Origin: Pseudoscleropodium purum
Taxonomy: Eukaryota; Streptophyta; Bryopsida; Hypnales; Brachytheciaceae
Reading direction: 5' to 3'
DNA: 64,000 nucleotides
Assembly: GCA_963969395.1 (NCBI GenBank)
Contig: OZ017797.1
Location: 14,384,001-14,448,000 of the forward strand
In this document: in pieces, positions 39,001-50,709 of the stretch
Position numbering within the stretch: the first letter of the stretch is position 1
Layout of the letters: each line of letters begins with the position of its first letter
The notes under the pieces: model-generated
Database searches by the model: none
What the model was told of the DNA's origin: nothing
The model's input: only the letters and a program-made list of their open reading frames with translations
Made by a program: the position numbers and the translations under genes

Positions 39001-42000
39001 TGTCAGTAATACCAAGATTAGTATTCTTCTGGAAGAAACGAAGAATGTGATGCAAAAGTCAATGCAATAAACTTGAGGAGACAAACTAAAAATTTGAATC
39101 AACGTCATGAGCAACTAGGTGAGATAACACGCTTCAAGTAACAAATTGCATTCGCAATACTCGATCATGCATTTTGTGGTAAAAAGTGTCCAATCCACCT
39201 CAAAAAAATAGCTTGAAACCTTGCTAATTCAAATAGTTATTAGCATGCGGTATAGGACCCAAGTGCGTGCCACCATTTCATACTCATTCTTGTTGCTTGG
39301 ACTAGCATCAACTCGAAATCGAACAGAACAAGACAGAATGAATAAAAATTGATATCTGCATCGAGGAGTAGGAATTCTTGTAATCTCAAGCTTAATTGGA
39401 CCCTGAGTGTGGACCCAAGGTTGCCCTAAGTTTCCACATACGTCATGCAGGTACCTGATCATTAAAGTGAACCTCCATTTCAGATTTCGCCGTCTCCAGC
39501 TTTCTTAATAAGTCCTTAACCACAAATCCCTGCACCCCAACCTCAGCCCAAACCCTCGTGTCTTGTCCACCATCTCTAATATTTGAAAGGAGGAACGAAC
39601 GGCACAATCAAGGAGAACAGATAGTGCAATTCTGCCAATCCTTACTTGCTCTTGCTCTTGCAATTGAAACTTATGGAAGTTGGCAACAGCATGGGCAAGT
39701 TCCTCTTTCTTCTGTTTGATTGTCGTTTTAACACTATGAAGCTGCTTTTCACATTCTTCTGCCTGGGGAAAGTTGACAGGTGACATTAGATTCTTGCCAA
39801 AGAAAATTCTAAATATCCAAATTGGTAGAACGCTGCGTCTTTTCTCTTGTATGCCTGATTAGTGCATTGAGTGCTTGGATATTGGAATGCCGAACCTCTC
39901 TTCCCAGTTGTGGAGACTTCCTATCTGCTCTTCTTGCGCATTGACATGTCTAGGTGTGTGCGGGATTATGACATACAGAATTGACATGAGTTTCCGTTCG
40001 GTACTTGAGATACAAGAACACAAGTTTTCAATATAAATAAGACTCTGTCAGGACAGGAACTATTAGACAACATCGTAAAAAGAAACTTCCCCAAAATTCA
40101 TAGTGTGGTCTTTCTATGGTCACAGTGATCATACGGAGGCATCCCTTCTTAAATAGATATCATGGGGAGGTATCACTCAATACTCCTGTATGTGAAAACG
40201 ATATGAGGAATCTACTTAGAGTTGGATTCAAAACCTTGACATTCCGTTTCTCAACCATCACACGCATAGCCTTGACAGCATTAAGCATTATATCAACCTA
40301 CAGCAGTAGTGCATTTCACGTCAATTTCACGAAAATTGAAACGTTTGAATTATACCATAAAATTTAAAATTACATCAAAACACTGTCGATGAAGTTGAAA
40401 TCGGCTATCACGTATACACATACATTTTACTGATAGCTATGATTATGGCAAGAAAAGTGACACTTCAGATCCGATCTCGGACCTGTTTTCTCAGCTTCTC
40501 AGGTTTACCAGCAAGCTCCTCCAACTTGTCTTTGCTTTCCATTTTCTCCTCTTCTAGTATTTGAATTCCCTCCAGAAGCCTTGCATGGATTGCTTTGGTA
40601 TCTTCAATCTGCATATCCGCAAAACAATTTTTTCATAGCTTATTGAAAGTGGGATACTCAGCAGAAGTCATCACACAAGGTCAACATTGCTCAGTTATCA
40701 TTACAATATGCAAACGTGCGGAACTTGTCGCATACTTTATTATCACAAAGGTTCATTGGGACCCTAAAATTAGTGATGGAACACATTCCCAAAATAGCCC
40801 AAGCACCAACGACATCAAATCTAAACTTGTGACCTCCAAGAATGAGCTCAGGAGAGAAAGATGATATAACATAATATAAAATAGAATAATAGTGGTAATT
40901 CTGGTCAGGTGGTTTGTTCGTTTTCACTATTATCTTTTTTAATTTTTGGAAAAAACACTATATCGGGTATTCTCCCTGTCCAAACTGCTTGGAAAGAGTT
41001 CCCAGAGACACTCGATAGAATACAAAAAAGGATTTGGGTGCCCAAGATATACATGCGTGGCCACACCTCCTTGACACTCTGATCCAGCTTCTTAACCCTC
41101 TCCTTACATTCTTCTTCTTCTGTTTGAATTTCTTGCTGCACCCACCCCCAACCAGACTCAGAAGATGACCTGATAAGCAATATGCAAACTGGGGTATTTC
41201 CTCGAACTTAGACTCAATATTTGAAGAAGGTCAAATAAGTTATATCGTGGTGAGAAAGGCCGAGAGAAGGCTTTTCACCAACTTTTAAGCGTGCAATGAC
41301 AGGCTCCAGGGCAATGACATGCTCCCGTTTGATCTCTTCAATTCTATACAAATAACTCTGTTTCAAATTCTTGAGCTCTTCCGCTTCTAACAACGCTTTC
41401 TCGCACCGTTCCCTGCATGAGAATGGGTCCAAGTATAAGGCAAAGGTCCACTACGTGCAACCTATTCTCACCATTGCTTGAACCCATAGAAAACTACCGT
41501 AGGTGTATGTGCCACGATCGACAGGACAAGTATGGACAGAGAGAGATTTACATGGTCATTTGGGCTTCTGCATCGGCTTGCTCTGCATCCTCGCCAATTA
41601 TTGCTATTGTTTCTTTGTTTCTCACTGCTTCTTTCTTCAACTTTTCCAGCTTCTTCTCTTGTTGCTGCAACTAGGATGAAAAAGTTTATCAGAGGCATTC
41701 TATTGAAATAACGACAGAACTCTGGGTCACTGAGCACCTTGAGCAGTGATATGATTGAACGTCCACTAGTAGAAAATAGTGTCCAAGTCAACACAATTCT
41801 ATTATAATGACCGACGCAAGCCATCCGAAGCAACAAAACGTGCTCATTTGGACATTGTTATTTACTAGGGACCAAGTGCAAGAGCCTCCAAGTTGAAAAT
41901 GTTGGGCACCACTTGTAGACAAAAGTGGAGGTACAATTAGTCCATTCTCACTAGGCATCACAACGGGTGCGTTGCTTACAAGACATAGGCATTTAAGAAG

Positions 42001-42798
42001 AGGATACTAGAACTGTAGGGACCTAATCCCGTCTGTATTACAGACAGCAATTCATCTATTCAAACACTTGGTTGACCTTCAATTGGTGGAAGCATGACTT
42101 AGAAAAATGTCTATGGCCACTCATCTTCGAATGGAAATGGGGTTATCTACTATTTCTTAAATAGGTCAACAACATCTCACTTTAAATTTTCATAAGAAAT
42201 TCATACATCGTGATAACCGACCGATCAATACAGATTTGCTCTTGCACCCAAAGATCTCTCCATAGTACTTTGTTGATCTCCCCCTAAACACACTCCTACA
42301 TATGTTAAAATGCTTCAAGTAACGAAAATAGCATCCTCTACCTTAATAAGTTCTCAAAGAGTGACAGAGGATGTCAGTATGGACATAACCTGTCTTTCAA
42401 GCACAAGCTCTGAGCTCTCAGCAACCAACTTTCTCTGTGTCGCGAATTTTTTACGTAGAGCTTCTCGAAGATCTTCAAACCTGAATCAGTATACAAACGT
42501 AACAAATTCAGTCACAACTCATGACATGATCGAGTGCATGATAGTGCATTTCCTAATGCGCATTTTCAAGGCTCTGATTCTTATTGAAAATGATTGAAAA
42601 ATGATTGAACAAACGTTTTGCCACTTACTTTTTTTCCAATTCTTCCGCCCTTTCAGCTTTGACATGTCCCCACAAGATACCTTGCCGCAGACTGTTATGA
42701 ACAGCGTCGATCTTCTCGATCTTCAGCATGCAGTAGCCTTCAGGGTCTGCAATCTCCTCTTGCACCATGCTTCCCGAATGGGATCCCAAATGCGCCAT
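33086..42798 (-). CDS. CCDC146: CCDC146-like coiled-coil flagellar/centriolar protein
   Basis: Twenty exons were read on the minus strand, in transcript order: 42629-42798, 42390-42480, 41552-41670, 41283-41412, 41067-41135, 40483-40608, 40235-40297, 39646-39762, 39455-39529, 38734-38919, 38334-38480, 37959-38163, 37518-37679, 36479-36676, 35774-35959, 34998-35162, 34462-34656, 34181-34333, 33989-34072, 33086-33274. They sum to about 942 residues, close to the 955 of human CCDC146. Almost the whole protein is heptad-rich coiled coil. Diagnostic segments are RNDELSILYEKINVQ, QLRLAAGEPPTEEAA and a C-terminal LRPKYVI like the RPNAYIP of animal proteins. In animals the protein acts at centrioles, axoneme and sperm flagella, so a role in sperm-cell basal bodies is inferred. 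Nearly all junctions are phase 0. The one after 37,959 does not keep frame (phase 1 into phase 0), so a short exon may be missing there. The start at 42,798 follows an in-frame TAA. Confidence 0.85.
35359..35629 (+). mobile_element. MITE family B, copy 2 (271 bp), intronic
   Basis: The ends are AGGTAGGTACTCCCCAAA and the complement of AGGTAGGAACACCCAAA, flanked by TA. It lies in the CCDC146-like intron 35,163-35,773 and splits an older repeat D1: the left part ends just before 35,357 and the right part resumes near 35,632. Confidence 0.8.
36962..37080 (+). repeat. Dispersed repeat D1, intronic copy
   Basis: Member of a family with the pattern 'gaacttt.a.a.aacatca.aaagagaa.cttctc...catgggga..' followed by 'tcaca.tgatcatac'. 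Other copies lie near 32,878, 35,297/35,632, 40,045, 43,205, 45,590 and 60,555. Here it sits between two CCDC146 exons. Confidence 0.6.
40045..40170 (+). repeat. Dispersed repeat D1, intronic copy
   Basis: Best-preserved D1 copy with 'agacaacatc', 'cttccccaaaattcat' and 'ggtcacagtgatcatac'. It lies in the CCDC146-like intron between 39,762 and 40,235. Confidence 0.6.
42025..42215 (+). repeat. Dispersed repeat D2, copy in a CCDC146 intron
   Basis: Collinear with 44,775-44,985. Shared words include 'attcatctattca', 'cacttggttg.ccttcaatt', 'gcatg.ct', 'aatggaaatgg.gtt' and 'aagaaattc..acat'. It lies in the intron between exons 42390-42480 and 41552-41670. Confidence 0.65.
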
Positions 42799-44269
42799 TT
42801 CAGTAAGAAATTATGGTGAGAGAAAAAATTCCTTGTGTCAGCTCCACCAACAAGAATATGTGGATGAAGGAAACCCTGACTTGGTTGCGTTTTCCTCCTG
42901 CCATTCAAAGATCAGCTGCAACTCCTTCAATAAGGGTTTCTAAAATGTGCTACATTTCATTCTTTCATATTAAGACAACGCCGCAAAGTGGAATGCATCA
43001 AGGAAGGTACAATAAAGAACTGTCAGTCATACGTCTATCAAGCAATCCTCAATTTATGATCCAAACAAAAGCAAGATGAGTAAAAGCCCGAGTAAGCAGA
43101 ACTTCTAACCTTTGAGATGTTATTTTAGCCTTCTAGTTTCTCCTTGTGACCATAGCAAATTCGCCCTCGTGCAATATTCAAGCCTCCTATAATTAAAACA
43201 AGTTCTTCAGTAAAATTAGACTGTTTCAAGAACTTTAAGATGGCATAATAAAGCAAAATTCTCCTTATGAATTACGGGAAAGATTTTTCTTCATGATCTT
43301 GAAACAATCCAATTTTACTAAAACCCCTGTTATACAGTAGGTTAAGAGTAACCTCACTCTCTTTTATCAGTCGCAATCTTCTAAAGCTTTCCCTAAACGA
43401 ATTGCACCACGCTGCCAATTACTATCAATGTTGAAGTACACATGAGAATCTTGAGGAGGTCATACTCTCACCACTCAGTCAGTCACACAGATGAATTCCA
43501 ATGTTGACCACTTCGAAAGTTGATGAAGATTTCCAACGCTGTAGACGCGAAGAACGAGGCTGAGGAGATGCCTTCGCAAAGAGAATCATCAAGCTACCTC
43601 TTCTTTTTCCAACCCTAATCTTCTCACTACAGGGCAGTAGAAGGACCGATTTGGGGGAATATATTGGCGGCAGACAGAGAGCAACGTGTAAGAAAGGGTT
43701 TGGCTACATGGTGAGGACCTTTGACGTCTATACGGCCCGGCAGTTGAGGAATAACTTGGTGCCGTAACAAACTGAAAGGCTCGTTCCCCATATTCACACG
43801 ATTACCGTGACATCCAAAGTCAGTGAACACCTCAAACATTCACGTGTGCCAAAAGACAAGTAGCAATGGGGTGTTACCACACAACAGTAGTCACTTCTGC
43901 TGGGCCAGTCCACATGCATAATGAATAACAGCTCTTCCCTTCATTTCATAGATTTTCAAGCAGTAGAGCTAGGAGGAAGAACACTTGTTTCTCCATTGCC
44001 ATGTCCTCTTTCATGTGCCACATAGGATGCCCCAAAGCATGCCTGAATAATAGAAAGAAAACTTCTCAATCCTTCTTGTCATTTCTCTAGTGGGGTAGCC
44101 ACTTGCTCTAATATACCAAGGACATGCTTCAACTTCATTGCCTTTCCTCAAGTTTTCCTCAGGTTTTCCTCGAGTGCGGCAGGGGTAAGTTTCCGAAGCA
44201 TCTTGGGGTTCGGAACCAACAGCAGGAAGTGTCTCACAAGATAAAAGACTGATAGTACCTTGAATGAAG
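42799..44269. other. Spacer between CCDC146-like and DUF1295 genes
   Basis: Probably holds the CCDC146-like promoter and 5' UTR and the 3' UTR of the upstream DUF1295 gene, since both are transcribed leftwards. A D1 repeat copy lies at about 43,205-43,300. No supported exon was seen; a 70-codon minus frame at 43,627-43,839 is unassigned. Confidence 0.45.
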
Positions 44270-46361
44270 TCACTGAATTTTCTTTGATGGTTGGAATTTG
44301 AACCACGGAATCCATACAGAGGTAGTCTGTTGATATCTACGATAAGCGCTAGCCCTACTGGACTTCTCCATCATCTTTCTCTCCACTAAAACAGTCACAT
44401 AGGCAAGACAAGCCGAGTTCACTAGAGTTCCTGCCACCATCCAACCCTGCTGCAGATTCCAAGCAAACAAGGCTAAACCCCACCACCAGAGCTGCTCGCC
44501 GACGTAGTTTGGGTGCCGTGAGTATTTCCATACACCCGTTTGAAGAACAGGGATCGGAGGAGCTCCAAGGTCTCTCAGAGTTTGATTTTTCGACGTGAAC
44601 ACATGAAGCTGCGTGTCAGCGAGATAGGCTAATAGAATGCCTGCTCCACACAGTGAAGACGCCACGCTGTCCCAGATGTTCCAGGGCGTCAGGTTGAAGG
44701 AAATGGCATAGAGAGGAAGACATATGCCAACAAGAAAAATCTGCAAAGCAAGACAACAATCGATAAGGACCTTATCTCGTCTCCTATACTGGCGTACCCC
44801 TGTTCCCATCAAAAATTCATCTATTCATTCACTTGGTTGGCCTTCAATTCAGAATTTGCGTAAGCATGGCTAGTCTAAATGTCTTGGCCGGTGATCTTTA
44901 ATGAAAATGGCGTTGTCTATTGCCACTTGTGTTAGTCTACAACGTTGGAATTGCAAAAGAAATTCTTACATGTTAATAAAATTTGATCTCAACAGATTTA
45001 ACTCTGGTACCATAAAAGGCAAAAAGCTGAGAAAATGGCCTACCTGCTGTGAAATGTAGACTGCAAAGAAAGACATCCACCACCAATGTCTAGGATGCTG
45101 CTTTCGTAGTTGTGCATATCGCCAATCCTCCCTTTCACCCCATTGCCAATTCTCTCTGCGAAAGTAGGAGTGTGTCAACCGGATGCTCCACAACCAGAGC
45201 AGACTCATGACTGCTCTCCATCGCCATAGATCACTCTTGGCTCGCGGGTGTGTACCATAAAAATACCCCATCATAACCGGTATTATAGTCCAGTATAGAT
45301 CGATTAACTGCACATAGATTCATGAGAAAATTTGTTGAGAAAAAATTCTTCAGGAAAACACGCCTTTGTTCTTAGAAATAGAGGACCATACCAGAGTACA
45401 ATTGTTCACCGCAAGGTTGTATAGGGATGTTGGAAGGAATGCACAATCAAATTCATTAATGCAGAAAACTACTTCAATAGCCATAATCCGGTAATCACGA
45501 ATAGCAGTTGAAACTTGAACAGATATTGGCTCTTAAATCTAAAACAGTCTTGCAGCAAACTTAAACTGGTCTAAAGAAAATCTTCGCTATGTTCCATGTA
45601 GAGGTCTACTTATGATCACAGTGATCATTCGGATGCCTAACTAGGAAGGTCTTTGAAAAAAGTGATCATGCGGCCATAGGGAGACACTCCAATGATTTCA
45701 AGGGGAAATTCTCTTTATGATGTTGTCTAAAAGATCATTGAAAACACTCTGATTTTACCCAAAACCCTATTTTAAAACTCCTAAAAAACGGGTTTACTCA
45801 TTAGTGCGTTTCACACCTGTCAATCCAACAAGTTCAACCAAGTCTGTCGAACTCATTGAAAACTCTACTCTTGGATAGAGTTTTCAATTCCACAAACTTT
45901 GTTGAAATCATAGAAATGACAGGTGAGAACCCTACTATTGAAACCATAAAAACAGCCCATCCCAGAATGGTACAATCAACCAAAGTGGTATGTATCCTTG
46001 ATGATCCAAACCACTGCGACATGGGCTCATGCATCAAAAACTCCTAGAAAACATTGATCCATGGAAACAATAAAAAGAACCTCCAAATACGAGCATTCCA
46101 CAAATCGTTACCACGTACCCAAGTGCTGCCTTGGACCAGGCTGATGCTCCAAAACAAGACATTGACGTTGAGGAAGAAGACGACGTTGACAAGGCCCAAA
46201 GGATGCTCTCTGCCCCATTCACATACTCGGCTCCAAAGCCCAGTCTCCGATTCGCCAGAGCAGTGGTACAGGAATGCCCAGTGGAAGAGGAGCGCAGGGA
46301 TGGCCACAACAACTGACAGAGCCGCGTTGGCAAAATTGCGAGAGCGAATTGAGCTTGCCAT
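44270..46361 (-). CDS. DUF1295 / steroid 5-alpha-reductase-like membrane protein
   Basis: Three exons on the minus strand, 46119-46361, 45044-45307 and 44270-44740, all join in phase 0 to give 325 residues. The protein is polytopic, with several hydrophobic segments. The C-terminal exon has the family signature SRHPNYVGEQLWWWG, preceded by ADTQLHVF and followed by a VERKM segment and TTSVWIPWFK. The middle exon has LIDLYWTIIPV and RLTHSYFRRENWQWG, as in plant DUF1295 proteins. The fold belongs to the 3-oxo-5-alpha-steroid 4-dehydrogenase C-terminal and isoprenylcysteine-methyltransferase-like group; the substrate is unknown. I chose the ATG at 46,361 (MASSIRSRNFANAAL) because it matches the usual family start. 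An in-frame ATG at 46,559 would add 66 Ser/Leu/Arg-rich residues that could be a targeting peptide. Confidence 0.88.
44775..44985 (+). repeat. Dispersed repeat D2, copy in the DUF1295 intron
   Basis: Second copy of the element described at 42,025-42,215, in the same orientation, within the intron 44,741-45,043 of the DUF1295 gene. Confidence 0.65.
45590..45760 (+). repeat. Dispersed repeat D1, intronic copy
   Basis: D1-type sequence in the DUF1295 intron 45,308-46,118. It includes the perfect palindrome TGATCACAGTGATCA near 45,613-45,627 and the 'atagggagacactcc' segment also seen near 35,665. Confidence 0.6.
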
Positions 46362-48604
46362 ACTATTCTCAAATTGGAGGTGCCACAGGGGAGAGGGAAA
46401 TTCGACAGGGCTGTGACGATGCAAAGGGAGTTTGGTGGAAGTCGGCAGAAAAATAATGCTTCGGGAGATCGCTGTGCAAAGGCAAGGGAGCTCCGGCACA
46501 AGCTTCGTACTACTGAGAGAACGAAGAGAGCTGAGGATTCTAGGGTCCATAGGTTTCATGTGAAGCTTCTGCCACGTAGGGGCTTTACAGTTGCTCTCAA
46601 CTCCACTCCTCCCTGTTAACCCTGTAACGCCGCCACGACGGACACTAAGTGTCTGATGGATGACATAGAATTCTCCTGTATAGGACAGAAGTGCAACTAT
46701 TCATCCTCCTTGTTGTGAAAAGGGAACATCTTTTATAGTAGTTTGACTTCCAATGAACACTTTTCCATTTTTTGAAGCGATTGATTCCCACAGTACTAGA
46801 AAATGATGGTTTCTTCGGAGACTAGCCTGTCCTTACCAAGGCCTTTTTTTTTTCATTTTCTAAGAAGTGTCAAAGTGGTGATATAAAATGTTGTAGTGGT
46901 GCTCCAAATTTCAACATTCATCCACATATTGGACAAAAAATATTAGTTAGTACATATCACATGTCTATAATTTGATTTTCATTCACAATCTAGTGATTTC
47001 ATCCATTTTTTGGCCATTTTTCTACCATTTTTTAGCCAGATTATTTTTTGCAGGTGCAATCTAGCACAAAAAAGCCAAAAAAAAAAGCCTTAGTCCTTAC
47101 ATGAATAAGTTACTCTGGTTTTTTCAAGTCTAACTATCAGGATGATCACCCATTTTTTATCACTTAAAAGGCCATATTCGTTAATTTGAGACAAAATGGT
47201 CATTTTGAGACTTTCAAAACACAAGTGCAACGTTTTTTTGACAATATAGTTGTTCAGTTCAATGATAAATAAAGTTTAGTATTGAATGACTAAGCAACCT
47301 TGAGATTGCGATTTCAAACAAATGCAACCAATGAAGGAAAATTACATTAGTACATCGTATAATTAGAAATTTTTGTTTACATCGAAGGAAAAATATTGAA
47401 AGAGTTTGTACTCAACAAGTTCAATTTACTTGGAATATTAGACTATATTATTCTATTCTGAATGGCTTGTAGCATTTCTTCATAAATGAACTTCTAATTT
47501 CTTAGAGTTTGTGTGTATATACAAAGTGGTTGCTTGCTTTGTTTTTCAAAATACTAGATTTTTACATTATATCTACCTTGTTATTAACCTATAAAGTCCC
47601 AAGGTAATTTTGAAGACAAAGACCATTCAAAACTGCTATTTCTATTGCAAAGAGGAAGAGAGTATTCAAAGTCTTGCAAAAAATACTTGAAAATGTTTTC
47701 ATTTCTATTGCAAAAGAGCAAAAAATTGGCTTTCTTTTAGATTTGACTACAGGATCTTGTACTACACTAGTATAAAAATGTGGAGTATGATGTTTCAAAA
47801 ACTTTCACCACGTGGATATAAAGATATTTACATTTAAAGGACAAGAAAACATGTATTTCCTAACCTTGCTTGGCAAGCTTTTTTGGCTTAGTTTGAATCT
47901 TCTTAACTTAAATAAATTTGTAGGACGCATTTTGATTTTATATTTTGGGATGTTGAACAACTGTGTTGAAAATGTAGACCATAGAAATTCAACAACAAAG
48001 TACTAAATTTTCACTCATTCAATTAATACTAAGCAGATGTAGATTCAAGGTTGAAATAAAAACTAAATTCTTAATAGTTCTAAGATGAAATTAAAACACA
48101 ATAATTCCAATGGTCAAATTGTTGTAGCAAATATACCCAACCTATTTAACAATGTTTTTGGAAGAGGGTGTCAAAATTGCATTTGAATGTGAGTTCTATT
48201 AGTTGTTTTTTCCTAAAAATGCACAAATTGTCACAAAAACAAGATTGTCCATAACTTTCTCATTACTTCTCCAAATGGATGAACCAAAGCTTCAAATATA
48301 AAGTTAACACAAATGTGACATACAAGAAAAAAATATCAAAGAATTTATTTCAATTTTATTGGGAATTTTTTGGACTGCCCGGTCTCCTCTAAGATTCAGC
48401 TAGCATAATGAATGCTTTCAGACACCGATTGAAATAAAAATGAAATTTCCCTAAAGCTAATGGATTTCTCTATGTTATAGGAGTTTTTGAAAGTTTCACT
48501 AAATTTCTTGAGCTCATAGATATAGTACTAAACCACCCTTTTCTTGGAGGAACTATTGATGACCCCGTCCTCCATGTTTCCCTTCGAGTAGTCTATAGCT
48601 ACAG
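46362..48604. other. Intergenic DNA with dispersed repeat D3
   Basis: 46,362-46,620 is the 5' region of the DUF1295 gene. A D3 repeat lies at about 46,690-46,825. The rest is AT-rich with no gene seen. Confidence 0.45.
46690..46825 (+). repeat. Dispersed repeat D3, copy 2
   Basis: Counterpart of 25,290-25,430; see that entry for the shared words. Confidence 0.55.
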
Positions 48605-48777
48605 ACGCTGCATTAGAGGCGGAGCACAACAAGTACAGTTTGGAAAAAGGAGCAGTGTCACAACTGCCATCCATGGACTCGCTACAAGTTGAAAAAGACT
48701 TTTTTGATCTGGAAAGGAGGCTCCGCGTGAGCCTCCCATTTGTAGGAAGGCTTGCATCAAACGGGAGTCCAACCTAA
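48605..48777 (+). pseudogene. Orphan terminal exon, family unknown
   Basis: A 57-residue frame opens directly after a CTACAG acceptor (phase 1) and ends at TAA, 48,775-48,777. The translation (ALEAEHNKYSLEKGAV, then DFFDLERRLRVSLP and GRLASNGSPT) has balanced, protein-like composition quite unlike the AT-rich flanks, and looks like the last exon of a plant gene. No upstream exon could be found on the plus strand in the preceding 2 kb. It is therefore probably a captured or left-over gene fragment, although a distant upstream exon cannot be excluded. I do not recognise the family. Confidence 0.5.
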
Positions 48778-49005
48778 AGCAAGTACAGAATATTTAAATG
48801 CTTGAGACATGATCCTCCAACAAGCAACAACAATCGCTAATAGCATTGACCTAATTGGGCACATAAGAAGAAATCCAAGAAATAGAAAAAAAAATCTAAA
48901 CTTTGAAATTTTTTTTCAATATTTACGAAACATTATTTACAAAAGATTATTTCATACACGAATATAACATACCACTGCCATTTTAAATGTGGGTACATGG
49001 GATGT

Positions 49006-50709
49006 TCACTTCCTACGGCGCCCACGCCCTATGACTAAACCTATCCCAGGAAGTTCATATCGTACACCGAAGGCTTTGCTGGACTCTCTCATTGCTGCCA
49101 CAATTTGTTTCATAGAGAGATCACGAGCAGTGAAAGGGTTCACGCCAAGCCGGTTCTCTTGGACATAATCCCGCAATTCTCCATTTTGGCAATTCAAATG
49201 TAGACACCATAGCCATGGTAGGAGCTCCCCTATAAGAACATCATCCCTCCGTTTTACGTGATTCCAGGTGTCTAGAAAGATGGCATTTCCATTCTCATTG
49301 CAGACGCTCTTACTTGGAGAGTCGTCAATACAAATAGTATTATTGTGAGTGAATGGATCGTCTCCACTAGAATTTGTGAACAAGACTTCTGACAGAACTT
49401 TCATGCAATGTACTTTGCCACCTTGATGAAAGAAATTTCCCTCGGAAACCTCTACTTTGGTACAATGCTCCTGACTTAAGATGTCATAAGGATGTCCGCA
49501 ACCGTGAAAGAGGTGAGCAACGATGGGTTCTGCATTGTGCTTCATCATTGTGGTCCACACTACCACCTTCTTTGCCATCATAGCAACCTGTTGGAGAAAT
49601 TCGCCCACATTCTGTCGAGCAAATACGGCTTTAGGACCAATTATAGTGGGGTTTCGATGGCAGAGAACATGGTCTTTGACGTTGAATGGCTTGTACTTTG
49701 CCGCATAGGACTTCAAAGCAGTGTGGCCGTTTAAGTCCAAGATAATGTTCAACCATTTTCTTTTGGGTTCTGGCACTACCGGTGGAACGTTCTTTGGTAC
49801 CTCTCTTCCGCACTTCAATTCTACCTGACCAAAAGAAAACAACAGAGAAATGAAGTAACCTGTTGAAATGCAGTAGGAATTCTAGAGAGTGGAAACACGA
49901 ATTGAATTCCACTAAGCAACTCTTGTCTCCTGTTAGAAAAAGCTCTCATCGGTAGCACAGGGAGTACACATACAAGTTTTGAAAGCTGAGCAACAAGACA
50001 TTGAAGTGCAATTAGACGCAGTTGGCGCATTGTGACTTTCTTTACAAATAACTAAAATTCCATAAATTCGAGACAACAAGTCAACTAATGTTGTACACTT
50101 GATGCTATCACTATGCTACACGCATCCTCTCCTTAGATGCGTTTGCCGTTAGCGTCGAGCACTCGAGCCATCAAGGATTGGCGCTACCATCCTGTTACGC
50201 AGCAAAAATTTATATAAGATTTAAAACTTCAATTACTTTGTTATTAGCCATGCATTTTTAGCTGAAACTAAGCAATCAATTCAATCAACAATCAAAAGAG
50301 TATCAATTACCTGAGAAGAACCTGCTATTGTTTGATTATGTGCCTTTGCATCTCCTTGTTTCTCCTCAGCAATATTCATATGTTCATAGATGACTTTTTG
50401 GCCTTCTCCATAGTCAACTGGTTCTTTTTCATAAGGCAAGGGAAAAGTCGCGCCCATCTTTGAAGTAGGTAATGCAAAAGCAGTTGCTACAGCCGCAGAA
50501 GCCAAATTGGCTTGGGAGTTATCATTGAGTCCATGATAACTCTCGTTGTTGTTTGTCTGAATCACATTGAATTGTACTTTTGGTTCTCCAGAGACCTGGT
50601 GCGCTTCACGGGATGCACTTGGCAACTCGGTCAGTGTAGTTGAAATGCCTGTGACAACGGCCTCCAAAGGAACAAAGTCAATTTTATCGTTCACTCCACG
50701 ATATGGCCA
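49006..50709 (-). CDS. FCP1/HAD-like C-terminal part of the fusion frame
   Basis: This continues the frame of the 50,710-55,903 gene beyond an in-frame TAG. The first part, 50,311-50,709, is the rest of exon 4 (low-complexity, about 133 codons). GT-AG splicing (donor after AGSSQ, acceptor before VELKCGRE) joins it in phase 0 to exon 5, 49,006-49,824. Exon 5 encodes an FCP1/NLI-interacting-factor-like HAD domain: WLNIILDLNGHTAL (motif 1), VVWTTMMKHNAEPIV (motif 2 region) and NTICIDDSPSKSV (motif 4-like). Active FCP1 enzymes use DxDx(T/V) in motif 1; here the second Asp is Asn, so phosphatase activity is doubtful. If the TAG is a true terminator, this could be a separate gene whose start I cannot place, or a dead 3' part. 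Confidence 0.65.
50519..50539. repeat. 21-bp palindrome copy inside coding exon 4
   Basis: TTATCATTGAGTCCATGATA plus A. It has the same outer arms (TTATC/GATAA) and TTGAGTC centre as the intronic copies, and encodes part of SYHGLNDNS on the minus strand. Confidence 0.7.

Noticed and set aside
46034..46501. Alternative minus-strand frame of 155 codons over the DUF1295 first exon
   Set aside because: Shadow of the real frame; only the other frame continues into the family-specific exons.
46362..46559. 66-residue N-terminal extension of the DUF1295 protein as the main start
   Set aside because: In frame and begins with ATG, but the downstream ATG gives the usual family N-terminus; the extension is kept only as an alternative.
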